Positions 25,401 through 36,637 of a DNA stretch of 64,000 nucleotides are shown piece by piece (positions within the stretch are counted from its first letter, which is position 1; the number at the start of each line of letters is the position of its first letter). Both the position numbers and the translations under genes were made by a program. The stretch covers positions 1-64,000 of the forward strand of contig JASANE010000115.1 in NCBI GenBank assembly GCA_030248225.1, given 5' to 3'. Below the pieces are notes generated by a model, which was given only the letters and a program-made list of their open reading frames with translations, was not told the DNA's origin and ran no database searches. The DNA is from Trileptium ribeirensis (taxonomy: Eukaryota; Nematoda; Enoplea; Enoplida; Thoracostomopsidae).

Positions 25401-26272
25401 TATAATTCAAGTAATTCAAGTGGTTAATTTTTCGTATCGGACCTGGCGGGCCAAGACTGATTTAACCAACGCTCGGACCAGCTTGGCTAGATTGCACAGG
25501 GGTCGCCGGCCGAGCTGTGGCCCGATTCTTTGGCTTTACTGTGTAGACAGGAACGTGAATATTGCTCTTTGTGATAAATGAAACATCTAGACGAGACCAT
25601 ATGTTAATTTAATACTACATAATAACATTATATGCATACTGCATTAACGTTTCGAGCAGTAAGATTACTATTATATCAGGACGAGGGCAAATGTTTCATT
25701 AGATGACACACAGCTAAGCTGCCACAGGCTGCTTGTGGTACAAACGTTTTCTGGTAAATCGCTGGTCTAATTAGGCTTTCGGAGATTGTTTGGCTTCTGG
25801 CCCCAGATGATGCTTACCGTAGGTATTTTGATATAAATATTTAGACTGTATATATTATGCCACTCGTGCCTGTATTAAACCGTCTTCTTACTGTGTACTT
25901 TTGTTAAAACACTGCATTTTTAGTAAATATTAACTCATACACTTCTATGATAAAGCTTATTTTTAACGGTTCTGTGGAGAGTCAAAGTCTGGCGCTTTGC
26001 AATGCTACTTTTCACACATTTGCAGAATGGTGTTTGATATTTTAAAAATTTACCTCGCTAAGGCGAAATTTTTCAATGAATGTCTGCGGAAAATTGAGCG
26101 AATTAACACTCATCGCGCAGTCACACTGCGATTATCATTGTATCTATGTTTTGTGTAAACATCTGTCTAACACCCTGTTCTTGTTTCAGATGAGCTACAA
26201 GTGGAAAAAGAACGATACAAAAATATTTCCGAAGAGTTGGAACAAACATATCAAGAACTATCTGGATATTGA
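16432..26272 (+). CDS. Tm: Tropomyosin, exons for residues 81-284 (5' exons absent)
   Basis: Actin-binding coiled-coil protein of thin filaments. Six exons are visible: 16432-16565, 20397-20514, 21171-21241, 22142-22280, 24330-24399 and 26190-26272, every one with a GT donor and AG acceptor. Their lengths (134, 118, 71, 139, 70, 83) add up to 615 nt, i.e. 204 codons plus stop, matching residues 81-284 of a standard 284-residue tropomyosin. Boundaries match those of animal TPM exons 3, 4, 5, fused 6-7, 8 and 9. Diagnostic segments are [12 protein letters not shown] at the start, [19 protein letters not shown] in the fused exon, and the C-terminal ELSGY. The heptad pattern is unbroken, without frameshifts. 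Codons are divergent from the usual nematode or arthropod sequence. Exons 1-2 (residues 1-80) are not seen in the 16 kb upstream. Confidence 0.95.
18405..19012. repeat. Intronic tandem duplication, period about 330 bp
   Basis: Block 18405-18700 is repeated at 18738-19012. Shared anchors include GGAAGCAAGGTTATTTT, AAAATGATAAATGCC, GAGGCTCCGGTTCTG (one base different), GGGCGGCTGATA and TTTTCGGGCATGG. The copies differ at roughly one base in six by eye. It lies in the first visible tropomyosin intron, and no coding frame is conserved. Confidence 0.7.
22610..22910. repeat. GC-richer intronic insert, possible SINE
   Basis: Composition change with GGGGTGGCTGGTTC, CGCGGGCCTTGGG and CCTTAGTGGTATAATC, the last resembling a tRNA A-box region. 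The boundaries are unclear. Confidence 0.3.
23736..24152. mobile_element. MITE with about 75-bp terminal inverted repeats
   Basis: The left end 23736-23810 and the right end 24076-24152 are inverted copies starting GAGTGCATTAGAGAA, with about 80 percent identity by eye. The interior (about 265 bp) contains short tandem copies of CCGACCCCCAAAAAATGGGG at 23928-23975. There is no coding frame. The element sits in the tropomyosin intron between the exons at 22142-22280 and 24330-24399. A second partial copy is at 11718-11802. I see no convincing target duplication. Confidence 0.75.
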
Positions 26273-26454
26273 AAACCTAAAAATACAGGAAAAAGTTTAT
26301 GTACGCTTTGTTTGTGAACTAAACAGGCGCATTTCCAAGTTTGTTTCGTAGTTTTTTTAAAGCTAAATTGAGGTACTGTTCCAAAGATACAAAATTATAA
26401 TTTCATATGTCATTTTAGCAACTGTTTTTTATAATATACGTTTGAAGTATATGT

Positions 26455-26460
26455 AATAAA
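26455..26460 (+). terminator. Candidate poly(A) signal of tropomyosin
   Basis: AATAAA, 183 nt after the tropomyosin stop codon, in AT-rich 3' flanking sequence. Confidence 0.6.
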
Positions 26461-28084
26461 ATGTACTTGTTTGGAATATTCCATCAGAATAATGTACCTT
26501 ATTGCAAATTAGAAGGAGGTTTTGTGCATGAAAAGGATAGCTAAACGCTTGAATAACTTCTAATTTATCATTTAAAGCCGAAGTGATTTACGTGCCATGC
26601 GATGCTTTATTAATCCAGGTCGACGCCGCGAATTTACTCAGTACCAAGGAACGCCGTAAAGTGAGCCATAACAACGTACGGGAAAACATAAAACTACATA
26701 TTCAAATAACATAACACGTTACAATTGTTAATTGGCAGCGCTGGTCGTGAAAGGATTCAGAGTTATTCAACGAGTGTAAGTATCTGGAACTCAACCAGAA
26801 CCAAATATACTTATCTACGCGCACTTAGACACCTGACGTTACTTTAGTGTTCCTTAGTTTGCAGAAAACATATCCGGCTATGACAATTAGTTCGCCATGA
26901 ACATAGCAGAAGTAAGTTTGCGTTACTACTTGGAACACGACTTAGACCTAAGTTTGTAACCTGTAACATCAGCAGTAAGTTGCAGACGGACAGAGGAAGA
27001 TCAGCATGTTTTGCACTTACAAAGTTCGTATTGTTATATAAGTACGTGTTAACATTCTCGGGAAGACTGAAGATTGTTAGCTTACAGGTCCACATTTATT
27101 AGATTCCAAACTTTAAATCCTAACTCAGGGTCAGAACCAGATCTGCATGCATTTATGTTTAATTCCTACAATAATCATAATGTAGGTCCCGCAGACCCAT
27201 GATATACAAGCGTATTAACGGCCGAGTAGTACTTAATAAATTTAAACTTAAACTTCCAAGCATAACATTTATTTAATGTTAGATTGAATTTATCTGACAA
27301 AACTTAAGTAATTGCTTGTTTGCTTAATTCGACACTACATGTTACCACGTGGTGTGAGTGTACACATTTTATGTGAACGCTATATTATTTACCAACATGC
27401 TGAGTAAAATTTGCCACCTTTTATGTGATCTCCTATCTTATCTATTTCGTTTCATTTTCTGTTTTTGACTTTGCTACGGGCTTATAATACCCATCTGCTG
27501 TTTAGAAATTGTGCACCTGCATTTCATACAAAAAATTTTCCGGTCCGTTCGCCGGTCCGGATTGCCTCTGTTCAGATTGACTCTGTGGCGCTACACGGCG
27601 TTCGAGGTAGGCGGCTTAAAGATACGACCGTAGTTGACCAGCAATTAATCTTTTTCCCAACCACGCGACCAAAAACGCAGGCCTATAAACACTGTTATGA
27701 TACTCGTTATCCTGCAAAATGTATCGCGTGGTGCGTGTCAGGACAAGCCAGGGCATTGCGCAGAATTTTCACAATTCAGGACTCTCACACAATTCTGGCA
27801 GACATTTTTGTGGAGACTTTACCTTCGAAAAACCGCTCCTCGCACGTAGAAGTAAGTTTTTGTTTGCTATATATATTAATAATTTTGTATTGTTCAAGTG
27901 AATGGAACCTAAGGGGTGAAGGAAAACCGACAAAACGCGCGAGGTACACCATTTTAATAAGGGGTAATATAATTTCACCGATTTTAGACTTTTCCTGAAA
28001 TTAGGATAAGCTAGGGTTACTGCATCATCATTAGGGCTTACCAGATCTTTAAAGTAGTGCCATTAGCATCACCAACCTTTCCCC
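26461..28084. other. Intergenic, no supported gene
   Basis: A plus-strand frame is open around 27465-27998 and ends near a GTAAGT at 27850, but its composition does not look clearly coding and I recognise no domain. Otherwise nothing is seen. Confidence 0.4.
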
Positions 28085-28240
28085 GTAAGTACTTAGGCGC
28101 CTACATTTAGGTGCTTAAACGCTCATTTTTCTAAGCCTGAAGGAACAACCAAAATAACCAAAAGTTGCCGATTTTTGGGACTGCACACCTCCACGCGGTC
28201 TTGACTACACATTTTACCGAAAACCGGGGCCACCCACCAA
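28085..28240 (+). repeat. Diverged fragment related to the LTR
   Basis: Starting exactly at GTAAGTACTTAGG, this stretch parallels 30079-30232 of the 5' LTR: the same order of ACTTAGG, TTAAACRC, CAACCAAAATAACCAAAA, a TCCACGCGG/TCCACGGGG GTCTT block, and GAAAACxGGGxCCACC. It lies outside the retroelement, so it is an older relative or a solo fragment. Confidence 0.55.
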
Positions 28241-28493
28241 CACAGAAGTAGATAGAAAATATGGGTTTTGCCCCCCCACACAAGTGGGGGTGAGTGGGGT
28301 GGACATATGGTCTTCAAAAATTATCTCTCTGAATACCACTGACATGGACATTGCAACCTAACTTGATTAATGATCACGGTGTCCCCACACAAGTGTGGTG
28401 ACACAAGCAGCAATGGGGTGAAGCAGAAATTAAGCTGATCAAGAAAAATTTTTCTGACTGAACAATTCATGTAAGAAATTGTCTTGTGTGGGG

Positions 28494-28695
28494 TTATATA
28501 ATATATATGTGGGATTCTTTGTGGGCTATAAAATATATATGTGAGGTAGTTTGTGGGGATATATAATATATATGTGGGGTATATAATATATATGTGGTGG
28601 TATATAATATATATGACGGGTATTTGTGTGGAGGTATATAATATATATATGTGGGGTATATAATATATATATGTAGGGTTTTTGTGTGGGGTGAC
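28494..28695. repeat. AT-rich tandem repeats near the Polinton left end
   Basis: About eight copies of a 20-35 bp unit built on GTGGGGTATATAATATATAT. Subterminal tandem repeats are common in Polintons; the same GTGTGGGG phrase flanks the array on both sides. Confidence 0.6.
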
Positions 28696-28782
28696 ATATG
28701 GTGAACAGATGATTCCAACTTACATAAGAACTAACTTCACCGCGTTTAAATCAGTAGCATCGTTTCCATCAGTTTCTTTCAA

Positions 28783-29115
28783 ATGGCTGCACAATCGTTG
28801 GATTTATATATTGATACGGATATAGTTACCGAAATGGATCTTGCGTCACCAATATTTTCACCAACACTGTTCCGGGACAACGGCGAGGATCAGCTGGACG
28901 CGTCTTTGAAGCAAATGGATAAGACGCGTCAATTTGTGGATCGCGTGTAAGACCAAATGGACGACTGCAACAATTTCAACGAGGATCGTTTCTAGAGCGT
29001 ATTGACGACCATCTTATCGCTCGATATACAGAAAGTACAAAAACTCGTTAGATTCAACGATAGGTCGCAGATTGGTGACAACGCAGTCAAGATAATTCAG
29101 AAGTTGAAGCGATAA
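28783..29115 (+). pseudogene. Polinton left-end gene, 5' half, interrupted
   Basis: ATG at 28783 opens a frame of 110 codons ending with TAA at 29113. It is broken by in-frame TAA at 28948 and TAG at 28993, but composition on both sides of each stop stays coding-like (acidic N-terminal half, then a Lys/Gln-rich helix-like segment). Six bases after the last stop a TIR element begins. Beyond the opposite end of that element, at 56140, a Cys-rich frame continues on the same strand. I infer one gene split by insertion. Function is unknown. If it is one gene, the small acidic helix plus Cys-rich tail could be a minor structural or regulatory protein, but nothing in the sequence decides this. Confidence 0.5.
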
Positions 29116-29955
29116 TACTAATGCGGCGTTCACGTTATAATGTCCCCAACGTTTGGAACCTATGTACACCACACAGTGTCAGATACACTGTTGACAACAG
29201 GGTGTCTTAGACACCCCATGGTTTTAATAAATTTTTTCAACGGTAGCTAGTTACGCGTATTACCATTTTGTCGATAGTGTCAGGCACACCGTGTCTTCTG
29301 GCAGTTTTACTGACAGTGTTCAGAATTATTTGAGCAGTGTTCATATGGGCTTGATACAAATATCGAGAACTTAGAAAAAACTACACAGGACAGTTGATTA
29401 ATAAACCGCATTAGCTACAGACGGTGTCCGTTATAGTTAATTGGCGTTATAGTTAATTGGTAGCTAAGGGTGCGTACGACACTGTCAAGATAAAATGTAG
29501 TATCTAGTGGTGTGTCGTGTAACAGCCCGAGATTTTTAGGGATTTCTAATAAGGCCAAAAGTAGGGAAACATTAAAAGTAAGGACAAAACAAGGAGTAAA
29601 TCTAACGGGACGGGCGATCGGATACCGGTTTAGCGTGATTCCGGTATTATATGGTGTGTGCATTCATTGTTGTTATAAAATAAAACTCATATCTTGCTTG
29701 TTGTATCATCACGCTCCACCTGCCTGGCATGCGCGGGCATGATTATTGTCGCATGAGATATAACAAAATAGGAACCCAAATTGCAGGTGTCCGGTCGACC
29801 CGAGGTGGATTCAATGATAATATGTACATTTGTAAAAATTTTTGGATGTGTGTATAAAGAAATGTCACTTTATTTTATTCTACTTTATATGGTAAAAGAG
29901 GGTGGTAAAATGTGAAAGGAAAGCGATCAAACCTATCAAAAAGTCATTTTTCCAG

Positions 29956-30078
29956 GGCCTACTTAAGAACGAAATTTTTATATCTTCTGACACTTCAGGC
30001 CATGTAGGCTTATACCGTTACCAAGAGGGCTCCCTAAGGCTTCAAAATTTTGTGTTCGGGCCAACTTGGTCCTCACCG
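29956..30078 (+). other. Candidate trapped host exon in 5' LTR (WD40-like)
   Basis: An acceptor-like TTTTTCCAG ends at 29955 and a strong donor GTAAGTAC starts at 30079. The 123 bases between encode one uninterrupted frame whose core SSDTSGHVGLYRYQEGSLRL reads like a WD40 blade (Ser-Asp, then Gly-His-Val and an aromatic strand). The same exon with the same splice sites is in the 3' LTR. Presence inside an LTR suggests capture of a cellular exon. The WD40 assignment is by eye only. Confidence 0.4.
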
Positions 30079-30794
30079 GTAAGTACTTAGGGACCCCTAA
30101 GTAGGCGTTTAAACACCCTATTTTCAAGGCCTCCTATCTCCACAGAAATAACCAAAACTCCCCAATTTTTCGATCTCTACATCTCCACGGGGTCTTACCC
30201 TAACAGTTCCACTGAAAACTGGGACCACCTAACTTAACTGGTCCGAGCAGGACCCTAATAACTCTCCCGGGACAACAAAATTTCCTGTTTTCACCGTACG
30301 AAACCGCCTCTAACAGGCCACCTATGGGAGCTATATTAAATTTAATATTTCTATAAGTAGGCGACCAGCCAGGTCGTGAACCTGGTCCCGCCTCCGGCCG
30401 CTTACTATTCTCGGTTCACCTGCAACACCAAATAAACTCCAGAACAACATAATAAGTTGGAGCCCTCTAAGCGCCGATATATTTTCCTGTTGATAAGACC
30501 TCGCGCCGACCAGGGCGAGGTTTAGTTGTTATTTGCTTTTAGCCACAACAAGCTCTGCTCGTGAGCATCGATCATTTTCGACCGGCGGGGCTTTATGATA
30601 TAGCAGCCGTATTTGTGTTATTTCTAAGTTTGTTGTTGCGCTGTTTTCTTTTATGCTTGAGTTGCCATTGCCGTGTATATGCCATTGCTATGTACATATA
30701 AGCCGGTTAGAATTTTTGAAAATTTGAAATTTTCAGATGTTGGAGATCAGCCAGGGTACTGAGGAACAGCAGACAAAAAGGGGGTAGCTGAGAG

Positions 30795-30802
30795 TATAAA
30801 AG
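30795..30802 (+). promoter_or_regulatory. LTR TATA box (5' LTR)
   Basis: GAGAGTATAAAAGGAAAGGG, a strong TATA element conserved in both LTRs (also 53722). It predicts transcription starting about 30 nt downstream near GGGACCAGTCGG and defines the approximate U3/R border. Confidence 0.7.
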
Positions 30803-33638
30803 GAAAGGGCTCGACGCAGCGTCGGGACCAGTCGGAAAATGCCGCTATAAAGGCGGCGGTTTTCTTCTGCAGGCGGTTGTCGCATTTTGTTTTGCTGTTT
30901 TCAAAATTTTGGGTTTTCGTTTTCGGTTTTCTTTTATTTGCTCAGGGGTGACTCCTACTGTGTAGAAACAGGACGTAGTTCCCCCTGGTGATCTTTCTGA
31001 CTTTGAAATCGACTAGGAGTGGTCGCCCTTGCTGGTGCTGGTTCGTCCGAAGGATGCTCCGCGCACCCGCAAGTGCGACCCCAACGCTGTTGAGAAAGGG
31101 CACGCAAAAAATATCTACGAAATTCAAATTCTCGACTGGTTCCCCGCTCGCCGGGTCATAATTTTTGGTTTTAGACCCGGGGGCGAATTCGATATGTAGT
31201 GATGTGAACGGGGTTAATGGGATAAGGAATACATACGAGAAGACGGAAGGACATAGGGACACGGGAGGGGTAAGGTGTTGAAGCAGGACGTGTAAAATAA
31301 AAGATTAATAGCGTGTTGACCTGGAGGAAACCGCTGAGACAGCGGATAGTTGAGTACGTGAGCATCCGTGCTAGGCTAACCTGTCAAAATTACGAGCATT
31401 TGATCCCTGAGCGTTTCAGCTAATCGACCCCGGTTAAGTCTTCTAAACAACACAGTCTTCCAGGCCGTTTAGACACGGTAGAAAACTTTCATAATTTACA
31501 GCAAATAGTTCAGGATCCCGCCACAAATTGGCGTTATACAACATTTCTAAATTTTCAGACGACCTCCAAAAGACCATGGAGCTTCTGTTGACTCGTGCTC
31601 CACCCGCGCTCGCTTTCAAAGTAGCAGTTTGAATTGAGACTAAGTCATAGGAAAATTTATGAGAACAACTCCAGGTCACACGCCTTAAAGACCCACTTGT
31701 TGGGCAATCAGGAATCCTCCAACCCCCGGACGGACGCAGTCATTTGCACTCGGGAAACATTTCAAAGAAAATTAAAAATGGAACCCCTGACGCTAGCCCC
31801 AGAAATTCGAGCTTCTACTCTGAGATCAGTGCTTCTCCGATGAAAATTCAATCAGCTAGCCCCTAAAATTCCAGACGGGTCTCAGGCCGTTTAGACACGG
31901 TAGAGCACTCCGTCACGCAATTTTAGTAATGGAATAACTCTCGATGGGTCGATGCGGCTGCTCCATAGGGAGCGACGTATCAGCACCTTTCGTGTGTTAT
32001 TTCCTCCCATTTTCCACGATTTTTGGCAAATCCACCATTCTAATTCTACAGGGGTGTCCGAAGTGTTTTCAAGCTTAAATCACAACTGGTTTCTTTTGGT
32101 TCTCAAACTAAGCAATTCGTTGAGGGCGCGGCAGCACGCGCCCTATTCACGCTTGCAAATGACTGCGGACTTCCACTAAATTCCAAGGAGTAAAGTACCA
32201 AACTAAGGAATGAGACGGAGTCAGCTGCAACGTATAGTCGAGTCAAATTTTTAGGAAATTCGTGTGCTCGCACCCGTTAGTGGAGCGACAACCCTGAGAA
32301 AGACCCCAAAGCAAGTGTTTTCCCCAACTTTCCAGGAAGGAAAACTTATAGGCGCGGACCCATAAACCGTTTAGACACGGTGGGTTCCGGTATAGCGCCC
32401 TGTTTTCATGCCAAGTTATAATTTCAAAATCTTCACAAGGCCAACAATGTTCGGGAGACGCGGCAGCGCCTCCCTCTTTTGACAAAGGCCCACGCTTTCT
32501 ATCTATCTGACCCTGGCGCACGCAGAGTTTGATGACAAACTTTCATTACAAGTAATCAGCAGCTGACGTCCGGCCTCAAGATAACAAACGGCACATAGAT
32601 GGAGCACAGAGTAAAAAGGGTAATAGCAAGGGGATGTCTGATAGTCCAGAGCGTTTTCATGGGCGAAGTCACCAAACGGTCGGCAAGGGAAGTTGATTTC
32701 TGCGTCCCGTCAGGCGGGTAAGACAGACCACAGGGTACAAAATGTGGGCGCAAGCTGAATCGATTTTTAGGGGTTTAATCAGGTTTCACATCACTCGTTC
32801 GGTACTTAAGTATATCACGGGGTGCCCTGCGAGGTACCCATGTATTTTGGTGTACATAAATTATCTTGGTTACTCGAATGTGATAACTTGCCGTTTATCT
32901 AAATAAAGTGTTAGCGTGTGAAACTTATAGTCGGCGATATGTGCTTAGTGTAGTGATTAAATCAGCGCTTTAAAATCATAAATCAGAAGTGAACCTAAGG
33001 CTAAATCTCAACCTATAGGACCTCGACTATACTTAGGTCAAGTAAGGCTTTCCTAAGTTGGCGAGGAAAGTACGCCATCTGTTAAGGCTCCGCCGCAGCG
33101 ATGATTGGTAAATCCAAGCTTTGGTTAGATCTTGAAATTCGCAATTTGGCTCACTCAGTAGTTGGTGCACGGCTTTACTCAAATTTATTCGCACTAGACA
33201 AGAACCCTGGGGATTGAGCTCCAGGTGTTCCCTCAAGCTGCCGGTTCGGCAAGGAACCTCTAGTGGAACCAACCAAATTTATTGTCTGAACTAGGCTCCC
33301 GCGCATCCGACTGAAACAAGGAATCGCACCTCCATTTAGGATTTAAATAGAATTGAGGGAAAGGCGAGTCAGCCTTATTACCTGCGAGCAGGCTTAGGGG
33401 TTGACTCTCCCTCAGGGGGACCTGCATGCCACTAGACACGTGGGCCAATATAGGGGCCAGGCCGAACACCCTGGTTAACCCGCCGGCAGCCTACTAAGCT
33501 AAGCGGTTCCCTTAGGTTATCTAGCAGATCACCGGGGAGTCGTGGAAGCCGGGGTTGTCCGGGCACCACGCCAAGAAAAATTGGTGGTGCAGCTGGGATC
33601 CCTTAGGGCCAGAACTGGTCCTAGTACATAATTTTAAT

Positions 33639-33656
33639 TGGGGGCCACGCCGTGAG
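33639..33656 (+). other. Candidate primer-binding site
   Basis: TGGGGGCCACGCCGTGAG starts 10 bases after the end of the 5' LTR. TGG complements the CCA of a tRNA 3' end. The 10-base gap is wider than usual and I have not matched a specific tRNA. Confidence 0.4.
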
Positions 33657-35419
33657 GAGGCGTCCGTAAAATTTCTTTAAGGATAAAAGAATTTCTCTAT
33701 CTCTAGGTATCGGACCTCTCGCATGATATCAATATAGTACTCCACGGGAAGCGAAAATATTCTAGCTGGTTGTATGGAATGGTGCCGTGTATGAGTCTAG
33801 GACTAGCGTATATCTCGAGGTTTATATTTTCACCCTGCACGGTGAATCAAATTGTTGTTAATTGTGAGCATGATCAAATATGCAATAGAGCGCACAGGTT
33901 GGGGCTTGATGCCGTTGTTATATGGGTCACTGTAACTGGCTCGAACTCACCTGCCGAGCATTTTGAAATTTAAGAGCTTAAGGTACTGGGAGTTGACCAA
34001 CACAAGGGCGTTGAGCCGCCAAGGTGTGCGCGTTTTGAGTGAAGTAGTGGAACGTAAACGAGTAGTGTAACTCCAGCGGAAAGGAAGAGCCCGGCGTACA
34101 CTGGTTTGTGGAGCCCCACAGATCCCTCCGGCGTTGCCTGTTGCGATAATGGCCTCAGAGGGTCATCATTTCAGGTTTGATCTTAGCTGCACAGTGTTGC
34201 TTAAATTAATTACTTATTATTCTTTGGTTATTATCTATTGTTATCGACGGCTTATACTACCGTTTAATCGCCCACGATTGTGCCCGACTCATCACTGACA
34301 TTAATCGACACCACCAGTAACGGTAAAACTATTCCTGCAGCACGGAGTGAGCTAGTGACACTGCTAAATCGTAACTCCAACTGAACTTTTCAGCTTCACG
34401 GTTAAGACTATTGTGAAATTGCGACACCGTTGCCTGGAGTGCCCCTGGAATAACTACGGGAATTCAATCATCACTCCCTTAGCGCCATTAGTGCAGCACT
34501 AGTAATCGTGTAAACCACGTCATCGTCGGAATCACGTACTACCGGTCGCAAAGTATCGAACATTTCGGCGTGAACGGAGATAATCGGAGCGATCAGGACC
34601 AACGTATTGGGGCAAAACAATTAGTGTGCTTTCGTGGCCATGGAAACGAAAGGAACGTATTTTCGAAGGACAATTGGCCGCAATTAAATTATTGGAACAA
34701 TGGTCAGTACTTCGCTTTAGAGCGTAGTTCTGTGTAGTATATTGTGTTTTAACATAATTTTATTACTTGTATATTGGTAAAGGAATTTAGAAAGAACTTA
34801 TTCTAATTTGTTATGCTTGCTTAATGCTATCGCACGTGCGTCCGGACTGAGCGTTGAACGAATTTTTGGCCATCTACCTAAAATTTCGATAGTTCTGTGA
34901 CTAAACTATTATCTAGTTAGGAGGTAGCCTCATCGGATCGTTTTCGGGCCGCTGAATTTCATCAACCCAACACTTTCTGATAAGATCGCATCACGAATTT
35001 CTAGAACCAGTAGGAATTGACGCCGGAAAATTCGTAAATAATACAAGGGTCCAGCCAGAGTATACTGGCCCGGAGAGTTCTTAAGTGAATATCTAGTTTG
35101 CTTCTTCGGAATTGGATGTTACGAGCAGACAGTGAAAACTGGTGAGAGTACTCGAGTTCTACTAGGGAAGTGCAATCGCAAGTAATACGAGTGATCGAGC
35201 GAGGTGAAAAGTTCACACCAACAGTTACATACTTAAGGAATAGGTACACCAGTATAATAGTAAAGCTGAAGCGTGCCGTACAGTAGCAATTCTGCTATTA
35301 AAGTAAACACCTATATTTCACGCTATATATATTTATCATCCATGCCCTTGCCAGGCTTGGAACACGGAAGCCCCACAACTTGAAACAAATAGGGCTTATA
35401 AATAAACTCGGAATCAAAA
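33657..35419 (+). other. Retroelement 5' leader, no supported gene
   Basis: A 1.76 kb leader between the LTR and gag. No open frame with coding character; packaging signals and splice donors are expected here but none can be singled out. Confidence 0.5.
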
Positions 35420-36637
35420 ATGTCTGTACCAGCGAGCGCAATTAGAACGCCGACTAGCAGCACATCAGGAGAAAAATCAGGAAGGCACGCCACCCCAAAT
35501 GGACCGGTACGAACGGGACCCATTAGTAGCAATCCTACAGCAGCTAACGTAAAGGGCAACCACCGTGGCGCCTATAATACAAGTGGGGGACATTCCGCCG
35601 TTTTCAGGAGCAGCACATCAGGAGTAAATAATCTAGGAAGTGGCACAGCCACCACGGCTGATAGTACAAATGGACCAGGTCCCACCGTAAACGGGGACCC
35701 ATTAGTAGCAATCCTACAGCAGCTAACGCAAAGGGCAACCACCGTGGCGCCTATAATACAAGTGGGGGACATTCCGCCGTTTTCAGGAGCTGACGGACAG
35801 GACTTCGAGGCCTGGTTAGCCACCTACGACAATCTGACGGATGCGAACGGATGGACATTAGATCAGAAACTCATTTGCTTCCCGACTGTATTGAAAGGTG
35901 AGGCACTTAAAATTTACGAAAGCTTCCCGGACTGCCAGAAACAAACGTATGAAGCCCTTTGCTATAACGTGGGTTTCATGTACTCTTCCTCCCAGCGAGA
36001 TGAGGACGCCTTAATCACGTTACGCATGCGCATACAGGGAGAACGAGAATCAGTCGCTATGTACGGACTAGACCTCCAAAACTTAGTGGACAAAGCGTTC
36101 CCGGAGGTCGAAGGCGAACAACGTGACGCGTTACTACAAAAATTCCCGCGGCAAGGACTGAGAAAAGAATTAAAATCTGGCGTAATAGGGGAGACTTACC
36201 CATCCTTCAAGCATATGATAGACAAGCTTAAGTATAAAGAAGATGCCATTATAGCGTCCCAAAAGGAAGTTATCGGAGTACCGGTTCGCAAAAGCAGCCG
36301 GTCCAAGACAGTAAACTGCATATCTCAAGGCGCGGAGAACACGCAACTGGTGGATCAGATCCGTGAGGCACTAGATGAGAACAAGCGCACCACAGCTGGT
36401 AGCGATGCTACTATCGCTCGGCTTATTGATCTACTAGATAAGCGCACGGAACAACACCAACTAAATGCAATGATGCAGAATAACGGAGCACCGCAGATAG
36501 GCGCAAGTGCAGTACCACCGCCAGTACCAGTCGGAAACCAGTGTTTTCGATGTGGCTATATAGGGCATTTCGCTAGAGAATGTCCGTATTCCGAATGGAT
36601 GTGTACGATCCATTGCAAAATGAATACACACGTTTAG
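35420..36637 (+). CDS. gag: Gag (capsid/nucleocapsid)
   Basis: 405 codons from the ATG at 35420. Residues 1-95 are Ser/Thr/Gly-rich. A retrotransposon Gag capsid region follows, starting at PPFSGADGQDFEAWLATYD (about residue 120), with the helical LMRMRIQGERESVAMY-like segment near 205-220. A single CCHC zinc knuckle, CFRCGYIGHFAREC, is near residue 380. Just after the knuckle the frame ends; the next frame (36580) continues with an Arg/Tyr/Gln-rich basic tail, so Gag is probably longer in the functional element. The N-terminal part contains a 99-bp duplication read in a different frame from its source (35513-35611 copied from, or to, 35691-35790). Structural protein of the cytoplasmic particle. 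Confidence 0.9.
   Translation: MSVPASAIRTPTSSTSGEKSGRHATPNGPVRTGPISSNPTAANVKGNHRGAYNTSGGHSAVFRSSTSGVNNLGSGTATTADSTNGPGPTVNGDPLVAILQQLTQRATTVAPIIQVGDIPPFSGADGQDFEAWLATYDNLTDANGWTLDQKLICFPTVLKGEALKIYESFPDCQKQTYEALCYNVGFMYSSSQRDEDALITLRMRIQGERESVAMYGLDLQNLVDKAFPEVEGEQRDALLQKFPRQGLRKELKSGVIGETYPSFKHMIDKLKYKEDAIIASQKEVIGVPVRKSSRSKTVNCISQGAENTQLVDQIREALDENKRTTAGSDATIARLIDLLDKRTEQHQLNAMMQNNGAPQIGASAVPPPVPVGNQCFRCGYIGHFARECPYSEWMCTIHCKMNTHV

Larger units (their letters stand above)
29518..33628 (+). repeat. 5' LTR (4111 bp)
   Basis: It matches the 3' LTR along its length except for two large differences. It contains 1139 bp (30932-32070) missing from the 3' LTR, and it lacks about 600 bp that the 3' LTR has at 54651-55249. 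It contains a TATA box at 30795, an AATAAA at about 32901, three copies of CCGTTTAGACACGGT (31465, 31887, 32367), and a candidate trapped exon at 29956-30078. Frames inside it other than that exon look non-coding. Confidence 0.9.

Noticed and set aside
27465..27998. Possible gene of 177 codons
   Set aside because: No ATG at a sensible place, no domain, and composition close to the non-coding background; not enough support.
28783..29115. Reassigned stop codons (TAA/TAG read as Gln)
   Set aside because: Tropomyosin in the same window uses CAA/CAG for Gln and ends at a normal TGA with exactly the right length; the stops are confined to mobile elements.
30942..33469. Short open frames inside the 5' LTR
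   Set aside because: Most are on the opposite strand, not shared in full with the other LTR or broken there, and show no protein character; only the small spliced-exon candidate was kept.
36580..36637. Programmed -1 frameshift between gag and the next frame
   Set aside because: No slippery heptamer or clear downstream structure seen, and several other -1 steps occur where none is expected; kept only as an alternative.
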